From Brevipalpus yothersi (lineage: Eukaryota > Arthropoda > Arachnida > Trombidiformes > Tenuipalpidae): a stretch of 64,000 nt of DNA. Below, one piece after another: positions 14,964 through 29,655 of this stretch. The notes beneath the pieces are model-generated. The model had not been told where the DNA came from. It saw nothing but the letters and a program-made list of their open reading frames with translations, and made no database searches. The position numbers and the translations under genes were made by a program. The stretch covers positions 53,332-117,331 of the forward strand of contig QZCP01000778.1 in the NCBI GenBank assembly GCA_003956705.1, read 5' to 3'. The stretch's first letter is position 1, and each line of letters opens with the position of its first letter.

Positions 14964-16070
14964 CTAGTTCCAAAAGTAAAGGGAATGAGAACGCTGGACA
15001 TTGATTGAATACTCAGGCAAACCCATTCGAACCTTCTTCAATGTTTGTATGTATTCCTTGTGTGCTACTTCTTCGTTGGCATAAATTTTTTTCACTCTCA
15101 ATCTCTTTTCCTGGATGGCTAAAATTCCAGTATCTAAAGTAAGTTGCTGACTATGGACGCTAACAGTTTCCACATTCAATTTCATTTCCACAAGAAAGAT
15201 GAGAATGGAGAGGCTATTATTTTCTCCATTCGAGAATCTCTTTTAAGGGCTCTGTCTTTCATGACCAATACTTGAGAAACTCACACATCTTAGTTCTTGT
15301 GGTTAAACCTAAATGATGAGGATTCAATGTTCTCTTTTTCTCCATTAAAGTAGGAAGCTCATTTTTTTCATTGTTTTTTCGATATCAAAGTTTCTCTTCA
15401 TCTCAGCATTTTGGTGGTATTTTCGATCTTTTTGAAAAATTTTTCCAATTATTGGCCCAAGCATTGATAACATCCACCTCTATTTCTCTACTGTTTGACT
15501 AGCTATAATGAGAAATCAGATTCAAAGACTTTAAAATTATCGATGCGTTACTCATACTCGATATTCAATCAAAACTGACCACACATGATAGTTTCAAATT
15601 ATTCTGTTCATGATCATCTTTCTATCACACTACAACTTGAGTGTGAAAGAGAGTGAGATTCCTTCCCAAAGTTCATGATCAATGGTCAGTATTAACCATT
15701 AGGACTAACTGTACATAATAGCCACTGGTATGAAACTTGATGGCAGTGGTGTATACTTTCTGATGTTCACCATGAAAATTCATCAATCTTGTACAGCTAA
15801 GTCATCAATTTACCTCCTGAAATACTATGGGATCATTCTACAAGACAGATATCACAACTATTAGGATGAATAGATTTTGAAGGTAGCAAATCTAGCTCTC
15901 TTGATCTTCTCTTTGATGTGTATATGTACCTCTATCATTTCTTGAGGTATACACACACACAGATATATATATATGTATTCCCTTCCATACAGCCTTAGCA
16001 GAATATACATCGAAATCGATGACTTTGATTTGAGATCTCTTTTTTCTTGAGCACAAAATACAATAGACAA
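14964..16070 (-). pseudogene. string of minus-strand coding-like fragments, possibly decayed
   Basis: Reading the minus strand, several open fragments have ordinary amino-acid composition but lie in shifting frames with stops between them. Examples are one at about 15675-15800 (HGEHQKVYTTAIKF...), one at about 15400-15475 (EVDVINAWANNW...), and the longest at 14964-15232 (about 89 codons with KLNVETVSVHSQQL and HKEYIQTLKKVRMGLPEY, stop at 14964). Frames appear to change near 15400, 15340 and 15240. This pattern fits an old pseudogene or a degraded mobile element better than an intact gene. Chance open frames in AT-rich DNA cannot be excluded. No family recognised. Confidence 0.25.
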
Positions 16071-16347
16071 GAGAGAATAGAAGAAATTTTTCTCTGAGAT
16101 TTCAAGCTTATTTCTCTTTGCTTAACGCCAAATTGTGTTACTTTTCTTTTCCTCTCTTCATGTTTGATTTCTTCTTCTTCTTCTTCTATTACTAGTACAA
16201 CTTCCATGGCTCATGTACCTTTTCTTTTTCTGTATCTTTCTCTCAGACAAATCACTTCCAAATTCGAATGACAGTGAGAAGTGAGAGCTTCTGGTGTCAA
16301 AGTATTTTGTAGTAAGTAGAAAGGAGAAAATAGTAGTAATGGTAGAA

Positions 16348-16620
16348 TCAAGCAAACTTTATATCATGGGTCACAAGGAATCCAGAAGCTGTGTGTGAGA
16401 AATGAAAGATAGCTGAGTTCTGCATCATGTTAGATTTGAAGTTCTGTTTCGATTTGGGTGCTCTGGAAATCTTCACCAATATCTTTCTCTGTGTAAGCTT
16501 CAAATAGAGGAGAGAGATGTTGCCCAAGATTTTGAAGTGTATCTCTCTTGTCTTACTTTTTCTCATATACCTTAAGGACTGATATGCACCTTGCATGAAG
16601 CCAGTAAACCAAACACACAC
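16348..16620 (-). other. coding-like open frame, unidentified
   Basis: Minus-strand open frame of 90 codons with mixed composition (GFMQGAYQSLRYMRK, ILVKISRAPKSKQ). It has no convincing splice partners or start context and no family I recognise. It may belong with the neighbouring fragments at 15-16 kb and 18-19 kb, or be chance. Confidence 0.15.
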
Positions 16621-18034
16621 ACAAAATTCAAGCCTTCAAGTTGAAATAGGTTTCCCTTTTCCTTCAAATTTTCACCCAAAAAATACGTATGTGGTCCTTG
16701 ACATCATGATACGATCACGAACCTTTCTTTTTCTGGAGAAAACTTTTCTTTTTTCAATTTAAACTTTATTTCTAGTTCAATTGATTTCCAGCCAATATAC
16801 AAAAAACGTGAAAGTGGCCAGTATGCACTTTCATCTATGGAATACGTTTCTATTCTTATATATATATATATCGTTTCTATTTCATGAGCCAATGACCAAA
16901 TCTTCAAGAGGTTTATATATATATATATATGAACCTCATGGTGGAATGAAGTGGCCAAAAAGAGAATGAGAATGATAGAGATGATCCTTTTATCCGATAA
17001 TCTTTTTGCCTTCTATTCTTTTGTCTCATTGATTTCACTCTTATCAAGTGAAACTTTTTCATTCTCTTTCATCTTCTTTACTAGCTTTTATTCTTACTTC
17101 ATCTTCTTCTTACTACTTTTAGTCGAAAAAAACCATCTTGATACACTTCTTCTTTTCATTTTGTCCTGAATCAGAATTCTTTTCCAGATTTATTTCTTTT
17201 TCCATTCTTCACCATCAGAATTGTCTCTTCTCTCTTTTTTACTCTCTTTCTTCACATTTCTCTCTTCTTCATCTTTCCATTGTCCAGTTCACAAAAGAGA
17301 TTTTGATATTATCTCCATCTTCAAGATAATTGAAATGAGGTTTCCACCAATGGAATCCAACAAACAAACAACTTATATATCACATTATTGGCCCATATTT
17401 GGAAGCCTATTCCCCTATTCTATCTTGTTTCCAAAATCTCAGATACACCATGTACATGCTCAAGCTCTTTCCATCAGAACCTTACAAACACACACACCTT
17501 TACCTCTTAATCTACTCACATCATCTTGCTTCACCATCCTTCATATATGTTCATCATCATCTTGAGTTTCATACGATTTAATCGCCTTCATCACGCTCAT
17601 GTCCTCCACCGGAAAAGGAAATTGGATGCTCCTTCTTCCACTTTTACACCATCTTCATTCGACATACTGATTTTGTTCCTCATTTTCTTTCACCATCACG
17701 GATTGTGCTGCTTACTTTTCTTTTCTGATTACATTTCCAAGATTTTTTTCCACTGAAATTCACGTTCCAATTTCCCAAAAATGAATTGGATCATCGAAAG
17801 GAAGAGAGAGAGAGAAAGACTTTGAGCGATGAGTGAGTAAGATGGATGAGAATATCATCACAGCCACAGAGAAAGACGAAGAGAGAGAGAGAGAAGAAAA
17901 GCAAATTTGACTGCCTAAAGCTTTCCAAAAACTTTTCACTTCTCTCTCTTCAACTTGTCACACCAATTCTTGATAAAACGCTTCAAATTATCAGACATCA
18001 CTTTCTCTTCATCTTCATCCTCTCTTCAATTGCT

Positions 18035-18234
18035 GTGTATCTCTCTCTCTGTCTCTCTGGCTGCACTTTGCCCTTAGGCCAATGGATGGGCACACCATGA
18101 AGTAACTTCCACTCTATTTTGGTCCACATGATTTTTACTAGCTCTTGATGAACTTTGGCGTTAATCATTCCCTTAGAATGGAAAGTAGTTAGTGGTAGTT
18201 GGAAGCCTTCGAGGCTTGAAAATTTTTCGGACAA
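18035..18234 (-). other. coding-like open frame, unidentified
   Basis: Minus-strand frame of about 66 codons with Trp-containing, non-repetitive sequence (HQELVKIMWTKIEWKLLHG, VPIHWPKGK). A GA-rich repeat follows at its 3' end. A second short fragment (LFQEKYWNYQPGKRQKKY) lies upstream on the minus strand at about 18680-18830. Neither belongs to a family I can name. They could be exons, decayed coding DNA, or chance. Confidence 0.2.
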
Positions 18235-21200
18235 ATTGGCTGACCGCCATCATAGTAGAATCTTTTTCTCTCTCTCTCTCTCTCTAATAGTCAATCACTG
18301 TAGATTCTTTATCAACCATGGCAATGGAGATGAAAAAAATTTCACATAGATTTTTTTGGGAGATAGAGTGGAAAATATGACAGAATTTTCATCACTTGTA
18401 ACCCGATTGGGCTGAGAAATTAGGATCTGAATGTCTGTGAGTAAAGAGCATTTGGAAGTTTTTCATGCTTGAACGAGAAAGTGTATGAGATTTTGGATGA
18501 GATTTGCTTGACCAATCCTTTCGATAGATCATAATTCCAACGCCATTATCCTTATTCATGAGGTCATTAGGTTGGCGAAATTGATAGGCTCTAGCTTGTG
18601 GCTACTTTCTCACTGGAAGTAGGATTGCTTACGCTGATCCTTTATATATTGGTTATTTCATGGACACTTAATCTTGCCTGATTTCCTGGTGATCCTTCAT
18701 GGAATTGAAATTCTGGGCTACTTTATTCGAATATTTCTTCTGCCTTTTCCCCGGTTGATAGTTCCAGTATTTTTCTTGGAATAGTTTTGGCGAATTCTTA
18801 GTAAATTCAAATGTTTGTGTGTGTATGGAGAAAATTCCTTTCTTAAATCACACCCACAAGTGTCAAAGGAATGTCGAAAGTGTGTGTACAAGCTTTGTTC
18901 AAAAAGAAAACTGTGTCTCAGATGGTTTCCATTCCATAAAATATATGACCTCTTTCCATGGTAATTTTTCTTATTTCCGCTTTCTTGGCTCTATTTTTTT
19001 TCATCCAACCAACATCTATGAGCTCAGATATTCACAAACCTTTACTCCACAAAATTAGTGTGTATATTTTTTCTTTCCAGGGTTCCAAGATTTACCTTAG
19101 TATTGATATGTTTACTCAGAGCTATTGTTTTCCCTATGCAAATGCACCTCTCATTATTACTTGTTTTTTTCTTCTTTTCGTCACCAAAGTAATAGCTCTC
19201 AAACACATACAACTCGGAATGAGTTTCTCCTATGTCAGTAATTAGAAGGCTACAGAATTGAGTATACTGCAATGAGCTTGAGTTCCTTATGATCATTTGA
19301 ATTCTCATCCGATAAGATTCTTGGTTCCTAATTGAAATTCTTTCCATTCATCCGATCCTCTGAGCCAGTATATCTCTCACTTTCTGTCTCTCCAATTAAA
19401 TTGATTGTCTGTGCGTGTGTATGTGTCCAAAAAGAATAGGGAAATGTGGGAATCAGATGGAATAGCATTTACAAATCTAGAAATGAAGAATGATCATGAA
19501 TAAAAGAGAGAAGAGAATCCAATTTCTTTGATGATAAAATTATCTTATTATACTGGCAAAATTTTATACTATATCATTTATCTTTCTCTGTTGACACTTT
19601 TCTTCAAAAGGTTTTAAAATTCCATTTCACACAATATGATATACATTTTTCGAGTATAAATTTTTTCCATTTCCATCTTCAACAACATATTCTCTCTCTC
19701 TCTTCCATCTCATTGTTTGTTTTCATCAGTTTTTCCTCCTGCATCCAATGTTTGTCTATTATTGGCTCTCTATTTTTTTCAACAATTCAAGCGAATGTTG
19801 CAAGCATAACACATACATAACACACATCATGATGTGATGATGAATCCAATGTGAATACTTTCACTTGACAGTAGGACAAATAAAAAGTGTCTCTATGTTA
19901 TATGCTATGTTTGCCCATAGTCCTTCTACTTTTTCTCCATCTTCATCCTCTCAAATCTTGCAAAAACATAGCTTTCATCATTCAAGCCAAGGCTTTTTAT
20001 CCTCATCTCTCTCTCTCTTTTCCAAGTTGCCTACAATATTTCCTCGCCTCTCATCTTCCTCCTCATCCACTACCTCCTCCTCTCTCCTCTCCTCTCTCTC
20101 CCTCTGGCTTACAATGTTCACATCAAATAAATCTTGAGATAACATCAATTTCATGCAGAAAATCTTATCATTCTCATCCCTGGGTTGAAGCAGAAGCAGA
20201 ATATTTTCTCAACATTCACTCCAGCATCCGTGAAAATTTTGCACAATCAAACATGTATACACACGTCCTGCATTCCCTACTTATCATCTCTGGCAAGCAT
20301 ACTATTCTAACCATGTTGTTATTTTTTTATCAACTATCATGAATCTAGCTCCGATTCATGTGAACACATGATTTTTTGACATGAAAACCCCATGATTACT
20401 ACTTTTGCTACTTTTCGTTGTCATTATTTTTCTGTATATTCTGTGTATTCTTATTGTCTTACTCTTGTTAGTCTAGATATTTCTTTCTTCAGAGCTCCTC
20501 TCACCAATATGTCCCTCAGATCACTTGATCCACAAAAAAGTGGCCAAAAATTTTGCGTGCTTCGATTGATGCAAGTGATACTGAATGTTTGAGGTATTCC
20601 TTCTATTCTCATTTTTTTGTGGACACTCAAACTTTTTTTCACCCATCAAACAAACGAATGATAATGATAATATGTATGTTTGTATGTTGATGGATCAAAA
20701 ATGGAAATGATAGAGTATCATTTTGCTGCCCTTGTCATAAAGTTAAAAAAGGCTACCGAAAAAGAAGGTAGAGAGAGAGAGAGAAGAATACCTCTTTTCC
20801 ACAAGTTAACGGCAATCCATTTATCATTCCGTGCTATAGACTTGATGTATCATTGATCTGATTCCGGATACAGAATGGGAGATAGAAGATGGAGCACTTG
20901 TTTCACCTTGTTTTCTACTGAATTCTTTTTCTCAATTCCATCTCTAATCAGGATGTTCGGAATGGCTTCCTTTTTGACGGGGTTGAAATTCTCTTGAATT
21001 CATACTTTTACCGCTGAAAAAAGTAAGGCTATAATGCTTAAAAGTTGTCCCTCTTACTGAGAAAAGATTTTCACAGCTCATCTTCTGCTAGTAATAAAAA
21101 TTCTCTTCAATATACAGACAAAATGACTAAAATTTGGGGCACCAAAGCGAAATGTAGCCCAAAAAGATGCCCATTTCGGCTTCTGTTAAAAGTTTATATA

Positions 21201-22368
21201 TTTTTAAAGTTAAATAGTCAATATATATATATATACTCATGTGGATCGTTAATTTTAAATTAGTTTCACTTTGATCACTTTTAACAAAGTCCACATTGAA
21301 GAGGAATAAAACGAAATGAGTTCACAAATTTTAGCTACTTTACTTGAAAATTAGTAGACTATTTAATGACACAATTGCCATGCATAAGTATTGTTGTTGA
21401 TGATTGTTTTGCTTTTACTTGTTGTTGTTACCGGTTAATGTTGTTATTGTGGCGGCAAATTTTCACCATAGAAAGAGAAAAAGAGAGAGAAAGTTTGTCA
21501 CTTAGGGAAGAGAGAATAAATTTTGGTAAATGAAAAATGATTAATTCAATTTTCACAATCTTTTATAGTAAAAGTAAGACTAGTGGTAGTAGTTTAATGG
21601 GCTACACTTATGAGCCTTACAAACAATTTATGTTATTCCTTAAGCACATATTCCCTATTCTGTTTCTCTCTTCAATTTGATCTCACTTCAATTCAAATAC
21701 CGGCTCATGTCCACTCGCAACGTTACCATTAAGCCATCGTTTTGTGGTTGATTGTGTTTGTGGATACTTCCACTGGATAACACATCCTAGACAATGTGAA
21801 GAATAAAGTGAAAGAGAATGATAATACCATGGAGAATGAGAAAGAAAGAGAGAGAGAGAAAATTTTAGATCAATTTGGAAGCCATTAGGATAGCTTGTAA
21901 TTGGGTTAATCATCTTTTCTATCTCTCTCTTTCTCTTTTATTCGAAATTGTGGTTATCTATGTAATACACATTCATTCAAAAGCGAGAATAGTAAGTTGA
22001 AAGGAGAGAGAAACTCCAGAGAGATGGATAGTATCAAAGAAAAATAAGGAAAATAGCCTCTCTTCTCTCTCAACGACCAATCGTTTTCAGTTGGTCCATT
22101 ACAAAGATCAATATTGACTTGAGACACAAAATGAGTAAGAGAGGAAGAGAAAGAGAGAAAGAAAGAGAGCAAGTTTGGATAAATCAGCTTCCCGAAAAAG
22201 CTATCAAAATAATACTCACTTAATGGATGCCTCTTGTTCACTCTTATCGTTGATTCACCTTCAATCACTATCATACAGGCCATACTATTGACCATTTAGT
22301 AGCCATATCATCAAAAACTAGTCCAAAACCCATCTTTGATTTCTCTCACGCGCCTTAATTTTCCTCTC

Positions 22369-22381
<13 letters not shown>

Positions 22382-22457
<76 letters not shown>
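22382..22457. repeat. (CT)n microsatellite
   Basis: Pure CT run of about 76 bases. Confidence 0.97.
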
Positions 22458-22460
<3 letters not shown>

Positions 22461-23175
22461 ATCTCTTTTTGATGCCACATTCGTACCACTTTTTGGGACA
22501 CTTTTTCGAGACATTATGTGCTATTTGCTGTCTCTTCCTATTATTCCTTGAAGTCTAGATCGTGATCACTTATCTGATAGAGACAAGAAATTTTCCTTGC
22601 ATCATGAACGAATAGAGAGGAAAATTCGCTTTGGGATATACAAAAGCGTCATCTAATTTTTATGTCTTTCTTCTTTTTTGGACCAATTTTGTTTCTCTCG
22701 ATTGACCATTTCGATTGACCATCCGAGAATGAGCCAGTTTGCTGACTTGATTGGATAATTTTCATCTTTTTTTTCTACTTCCTTGAGATCAAAAATCTTC
22801 TTCTTCTCATCCAATAACGTTATAATTGACCTGAAGGTCTATTGTCTTCGATATCCATTGTTATTGGGTTGGACATTTCCATCTTATGTCCTAGTATATT
22901 GGCTACAATATATATGCTGTAAAAGAAGGGATGTTCAACCATAATCAGCGTTTAGTTAACAAGATTAACCTTCTCATCTTTTCCATCATCATCTCTGGCT
23001 CCTAAATTCTTCTCTCATCATCATCTAACCTCCTCTTTGACTCTTTCCTCTTTCTCTCTCTTTTCATAATTCCATTGCTCCATCCTTACTAGCTTTCATC
23101 TTCTCTCCCTCTTCCTTCTTTTTTGACTGATATTATTTATCCCTTAAAACCTAAGCTTGATAAAAGTGATGAGGA

Positions 23176-23218
23176 AGAGAGAGAGAGAGAGAGGGAGAGA
23201 GAGAGAGAGAGAGAGAGA
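23176..23218. repeat. (GA)n microsatellite
   Basis: GA run with one GGG interruption. It lies about 255 bases before an opposite-phase (CT)n run at 23472, so the two could pair as an imperfect inverted repeat. Confidence 0.95.
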
Positions 23219-23466
23219 AAAACGTAATATAATCTTACAAAAACACTTCTTCACCCAATTTGAGAACGAAAAGGGAAAGAAAGAGAGAAAGAGAAAGTGA
23301 AGAGAACTTCTTTACTAAGAAGCTTGTGTGAGGTTTTAGCTGATAAGCAAGAATATAGTATATCCTCAACATAAAGAGAACACAAAAAAAAAAACGATGA
23401 GAATGAAGTGTGTAAAGGATGTTGAATGGAGGAGAGAGGATGCTGGAGAAAAATAAATTGTGGATA

Positions 23467-23471
<5 letters not shown>

Positions 23472-23506
<35 letters not shown>
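23472..23506. repeat. (CT)n microsatellite
   Basis: Pure CT run of about 35 bases. Confidence 0.95.
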
Positions 23507-23510
<4 letters not shown>

Positions 23511-23963
23511 ACTTTCCATTCTTGTGTTAGTTTACCGAGGAAGAAGATGGTAAACGAAGATGCTGAGAGCTAAAATGGATGAGAAAAATGAGCCAGATGA
23601 TATGATGACTGGGTGAAGGATAAGGTGAAAAGTGGAAATAGAAGAGGTCTATGTATGTATAACCCTGATAAAATATTGAGAAAAGATGCATGAAGAAACA
23701 GGGGAAAAGGAAGGAATAGCAAAGCTTTGGATAAAGAGTTGTGTGTGGATTCCCACTGTATTCCTTACTGGAAGAAGAGTGCACATGAGTTGATTGTTGA
23801 TGATGCTGAAGCTTGAAATCATCATCCTTACGCTATGTATTCTCATTTCACTTATCCTCGACATGAACTATAGCCAACATTTATCTCTACACTAATATTA
23901 CTAACACTAATATCTCAGCGAAAAGAGGAAGAAAGTTTAGATGATTCATCCCTCAGCATCCTC

Positions 23964-23967
<4 letters not shown>

Positions 23968-24020
<53 letters not shown>
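23968..24020. repeat. (CT)n microsatellite
   Basis: Pure CT run of about 53 bases. Confidence 0.97.
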
Positions 24021-24023
<3 letters not shown>

Positions 24024-25928
24024 CATTAAACTAATAGGTTTTAGCAACTTTCTTCTTCTCTTCTCTCCCTTGTATGTACAATCTCTTATCCACTTGTAAC
24101 TCTAACTTCTAAGTTTACAGAAAATTTGTTCCGCAATCATCGAAAAGTGGACAAGTTAAGTGAACTTATATCAGCTTGAGTTGTACAATTGCTTTTCTCA
24201 ATCTATCTTTCTTTTTCTCTGTATAAGAAGAAGGAGAGAGAGAAAGATGTGATGTGATGTGGGACAAGATCATTTTGAAATGAAATAAAAGTCTAGAAGA
24301 AAAAATAGTTAGTATTAAAGACTGTCAACACACACACATACACATCATGTAAGAATGAGCTTTGATGACAGGAGAAGGAATACATATAGCTTGAGATGTT
24401 ATTCTTGTTTAGAAGAGAGGTTCGAATTGCTTCACTGGTCCAGTTAATTCGTTTGATGATGCGATGATTGTTTATCATCTTTCTTCTTCTTCTTCTCATT
24501 TCTTCACTTTCATTTTCAACTATTTTGTATCCATGTGTGTGTATGTGTGTTCAATTGTTGCAATTGCAATTGGATGATGAAAAATTGGTGTCTACAAAGA
24601 GAATGGATGGAAAGGAAATGAATTCAAAAGATGCCTTAAGATAGCTTGCAATCTCATCATGAGTTGAATATTTCTCTTCCTCTCTCTCTGTACCCATTTA
24701 CAAGGTAGCTTTTTACCCTCAGGTGATGAGCAATTTACTTTCTGGAGGCTTTCACTTTATATATATATATATATCTTTCCAGTTGATTGTCCACTTCCTG
24801 TGTGTGAAAATTTATGACCATCAAGGCATTGGGCAACCTTAATTTTGGTAACTGTCTCTCTTTGTTTATATCTCTATTGATATTTTGTCTTATGTTCACC
24901 AAAATTTGATCGTTTCTGGAATTGTTTTCCAATATATTTTCTATTTCTATTCATTTTATAAATTCATCTCTCGATCTTTTTTCTGGTCATCAAAGGGATG
25001 TGCAATTGAATTTCTTCGTTCCATAGGAAATTGATTGAAGCGGGAAAAATATGATTCTATTTGTTCATTTTTATTTCTCTTTCTTTTCTCTTCTCTTTCG
25101 ATTTTGGAAAATTTATAGTCGAATCGATCCTCTTGTACTGTCTGGTATCTGTTCGCCAGATAATTCTATTGACTCGATAGTTGTGAACAGAATTCATGAT
25201 GAATCCATGCCATTGCTTCATATGTGTGTTACATACACGAAAAGGCGTTCTGTCCAGCATGAACTTGCCATGGTATGGAAGCTGGGAGAATAAAATTCTC
25301 CAGGATTCTCATTTCCGATATATATATAAATATATTGGATGATGATTCAAATAAATTGTTTCAATTGGTCGCCAGAATTTTCTGTTCACTCACGGTAAAC
25401 TCAATCATCATCGTTGATAGAAATCAGAGAATGTCTCTCTATCCTCTTTTTAACGTTGATTCCAATTTTGTATCAACATGAAACAACGTTTGGGAAAAAA
25501 GCATCAGTTAAAATGATTCGTTCAAATATTTTCATTCCAAGTGAAAACTTCAATCTGTTATCGAAAACTTTATTTACTTATACTTCCACTCAGAACTTTT
25601 GGCTGGCTGGGTGATGTTCATGGAGTACAAGTTTCGATTTTAAAACTATCGTTAACATGATATGCTGAAGTCATGTTCGCTTTTTTCTTTTCACTTTCAG
25701 AACTTTTAGATTTTCTCTTTAGGCGCTTTTTTCGAAAACAGATTTCATTGAAAACCAGATCATTTCAACAGTTTGCCATTCACATCATCATCATTTTGAA
25801 TCAAATGATAATCAAAATTATCTTTTCATAGGCTTGCGTGTTTTCATTGTGATGTTAATCAATTAATCAAATTTCACTGATCAAATGTCTCATTTTTTTC
25901 TCTCTCTTTCTCTTTCTCATTACAACAG

Positions 25929-26205
25929 CTTGATTCTATTGATCTGGAGCCATCCAGTGTAACTAGTTGTATATCAAAAGGTAAAACAGAGCATTATGAT
26001 TGTCGTAATCATATTCGAGTTATTCAACCAATTGGTGATGGTAGTCGATTATATGTGTGCGGGACCAATGCTCACAGTCCAAAAGATTATGTAATCAAGT
26101 CAAATTTATCCCGCCTTCAAACATCTGATTATCTTCCCGGGATCGGCAATGGTCAAGCCAAGTGTCCATTTGATCCTGATGATAATGTGACCGCTGTATG
26201 GGTCG
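25929..26205 (+). CDS. Sema2: Sema2 exon, early sema domain
   Basis: Acceptor ACAACAG, donor GTAAGT. It starts in phase 0 and ends in phase 1. It encodes LEPSSVTSC, NHIRVIQ and LYVCGTNAHSPKDYV, blade elements of the sema propeller, with Cys residues conserved in the family. It is the first exon found in the window. Confidence 0.95.
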
Positions 26206-26659
26206 GTAAGTATCGGTGGAATATGTTTTGTTTCCATATAATTTTACTTATTATTCTTGCTTCATGGTGAATTCTTTCCTCGGATACAAGTTGAATCTTC
26301 TTCATTCTCCATCTTCCACTAGCTGGACATCTTTCTGTAAATATCAAGCAAAAGTGTTCGTGTGTGTATGACTTGGATTAGTATCAAGTGTTTTTTATGA
26401 TCACCAGAGAAAAAGGAAAAGCATAAAAGAATAGTCATCTTATCTTTCTATCTGAAACAATGTTTGCCACCCACTTTTAATGCCCACTCTTGCCACTGTC
26501 AACATACACATATTGTCATCACATAGAGACATGTAATCGATGTTGTTAAGTCCTCTTCTCATTTCATGATTTTGGACCTCTCTTCTTCTCACTTCTCTTC
26601 CATCAAGGTCCACCGTAATTTGTCCCTCGAGAGGTCCAAGTGGAAGAGAGAGAAGTAAG

Positions 26660-26732
<73 letters not shown>

Positions 26733-29599
26733 AAAATCAGTGTCTTTATTTGAAGAGGAGACAAAAGAAAGCAAAATGAATAGGATTCCAGAGATGAATA
26801 GGTGCAGGTCAGATGAGAGTAAATCGGACTCTCATATAAACATAATCACTTTCATAGAGATAAAGTGAGAGAGTAAAGTGATGAGAAAAAAGAAGCATAA
26901 TAAGGATGAGGAAGAAAGAAAAAAGCCCAGGCGAGCATTTACACTGTATATATGTATAAATATATATACAGTATATATACATGGGCACACACTTATTGGA
27001 CTTTGATGTAAGTCCACTGAGGGTGATAAGTATTAGCGTTTGCCAGGAGAAGTTGGGAAAAGTCCTATCAAGAATACTGTGTACACACACATCGTCATAT
27101 GATGGAAGAGAATAAGAGTGGAGAATAGTGTTTGGATGAGAGAATAGTGTTGATTGAGCATTTTGTAGTTTAATCATCTTCACTATACCCATCTTTTGCC
27201 TTAGTTATACAACATTAGTTGCTTGAAGAGTAAATCTTTGAGTAACATTCTGATAGTTTACTTTGAGTAACTTGATTCTAGCATTTCTCTGTTCCTCTTT
27301 CCTTCTTTTCCTCCTCCATTTCGGGTTAGAGAGGGTGTGATGAACATATTGACTATTAAAGAGCATCAAACTAACGGTACATGTGTGTGTGTGTGTATGT
27401 TGACCCGTTAGCCAGCGCTGTGTGCTTGGACTGCTGCCTCAAGCTGTCCATTGGGAGATATAGGAAAATGGCTAAAAATCAGCTGAATTGTCAGATTTGG
27501 TGAGAAAAATTCCAATCCTCTCGACAAATATTTCCACTTCCGTCTATTCAGTAATCTTTTACTTTCACCAATCTCTGCTAAGTACTTCCAATGGAAATCT
27601 AGTGATTGTGTTTACTTGTATCCACTCTCTCTGTCTCTCTATCTTTGTTCAAGTAGCTTATGGAGAGGAAAAGGTTTCACATCCAAATCAAAAGGCGATC
27701 AAGAACAGGACGATTCACTTTGACTCTATGTATTTGTCCATGTATTTGTTGCTGGTCTGCATAGTGTCCACTCTGCCAGAAATTGACTGACTCAAGGGTT
27801 CGTGAATATATCGGAATTAGTGTAAGATAATGAGGATATCTCTTCACATGTGACAGTTTGTATCGAAACATTTGGAATGAGTTAAAATGTGATTGAAGAG
27901 AAAGTATAAATGAGGACCTTCTATTTCTCTTTCAGTTATTCATACTCTGATCAGATTTATTTGATTTTTTTCTCCCTAAATACAGGCCGCTTAAATTTTG
28001 AGCCAATCTGACATTATTACTTTACTTTCTTTCATGTTGCTGACATTTGAGGCTTTAAAATGTCCAACTTTGAGTTTTATTCCTACTTTTGCTTATTGTC
28101 ATCAAGTCATCTTCTTCGCTTCTTGTTATTTTCGTGATACGTAAAACAGCTCTCTAAGAATTGAGCACAGCTCAATATTTATGATATCGAATTCAAAATT
28201 TTATGAAGCAATCAAGCCAATTCAATAGCTCATTGAAAATTTAATGGCCATCATGAATGGCAACCATATTGATGCAAGCTTTCCTTTAAGCTACATTATT
28301 CAAAATGGAGCCATTGGTCTGTCTAACATGCTCTCCTCTCTCTCTCTCCTCCCAGCAAGTCAGCATCCATTCTCCAGACAGACGAAATTTTTTCGTGGTC
28401 ATCTCTTTCCAAGCATCCGAGCACGATTCTCTCTCTCTCTCTTCCAGCATCAAGTTTAGGGTTGTGCTTATAGTGTAGCAAAAAAGTGTTTCACTTGGTT
28501 CTCTCTCTCTTCCTCATTTTGAGCCTAAACACGCACAGACACATCATAATAAGATGCCAAATGTTGAGCCATTTTACATGCACGCTAGCGTTATGTATGC
28601 AAATGACAATTCAATTTCATTGTCCATGAAGTGGTGTATCGAGAGGAGGAGAAGGAGGAGGAAAATGAAGAAAGAGGAAGCAGAGCAAAGGAATTGCTGG
28701 AGATAAGAATGTCTATGTTTGAAGAAAGAAAGTGAAAGATGCTGAGAGAGGGAAGAAAGTGAAGAGATAGATGATGGTGAAAAAAGTTTTATCTGTCCAA
28801 ATGATCTGACACTAGTGATGAGAGCGACTTGTAAGCGATTTTCTAGTTCAGTTTTGTTCATCTCTCATCCTCTTTCTCCATCTCTAAACACTGATCTATG
28901 AGCCAGTGGGTGGTAGTAGTTGTATTAGTAAGAAGAACTCTCAGAATAAGAAGAAAAATAGAGAAGAAGAAGAATAAGAAGATGCTCTGATGAGGTGGTT
29001 TGTCATACGTCTCTCATCCTCAAGTCCAATAGAAGCAGAAGTTTATTTCTTTTCTCTGCAAAAGACACGCTCGCACACACATCATCTCATCTCATCTCAA
29101 GTCTTATTTCATCTTATTCTTTTCCTCCTACTACTATCATCGTGATCATTAGTGAAATATTTTTTTATTCAAATTTTGCTCTTTGGATGCTGCTCATCGA
29201 ATGCAGAGGCAAAAATTGTTCGGACTAGCTTCATGAGCCAGAGAGAAGATCAAGTTAAGCCAGGGAAAAATGAAGGCAAATGTCTGTCTGTGTTTGAGTG
29301 TCGGGAGACGGAAAGGAGGAGGAAGAGAGAAAGTGAGAGAGAGATAAGTAGGCGATGGAAATAAGACGAAGAAAAGTGGGAGGAAAAGTTTGCTGTGTGA
29401 TGAGGAGATGAGGGAAAGAGCATCGAGAAGGTTATGTCTCGGAAGAATTTAAGGGAAAAGAGGAGAGAGAGCGGGAAAATTTCATCTCTCTTGTAGAAAA
29501 TAGGATCGTAAACTAACCAGCATAAAGGCGAAGACAGTTCTCAACGTTTTGAGCTCATTTTCGGATGAAATGATGTTCTAACTGTAAAATGCTCTCTCC

Positions 29600-29655
<56 letters not shown>

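Noticed and set aside
22311..22551. Ser-Leu and Arg-Glu repeat frames around microsatellites (also near 1184, 13035, 23251, 30392, 34547, 41198, 45495, 47042)
   Set aside because: Dinucleotide repeats lack stop codons in any frame, so they create long low-complexity frames. No flanking coding evidence.
25051..25293. Possible missing 5' exon of Sema2
   Set aside because: The frame has no semaphorin motifs, and its end does not match the phase and content expected before 25929.
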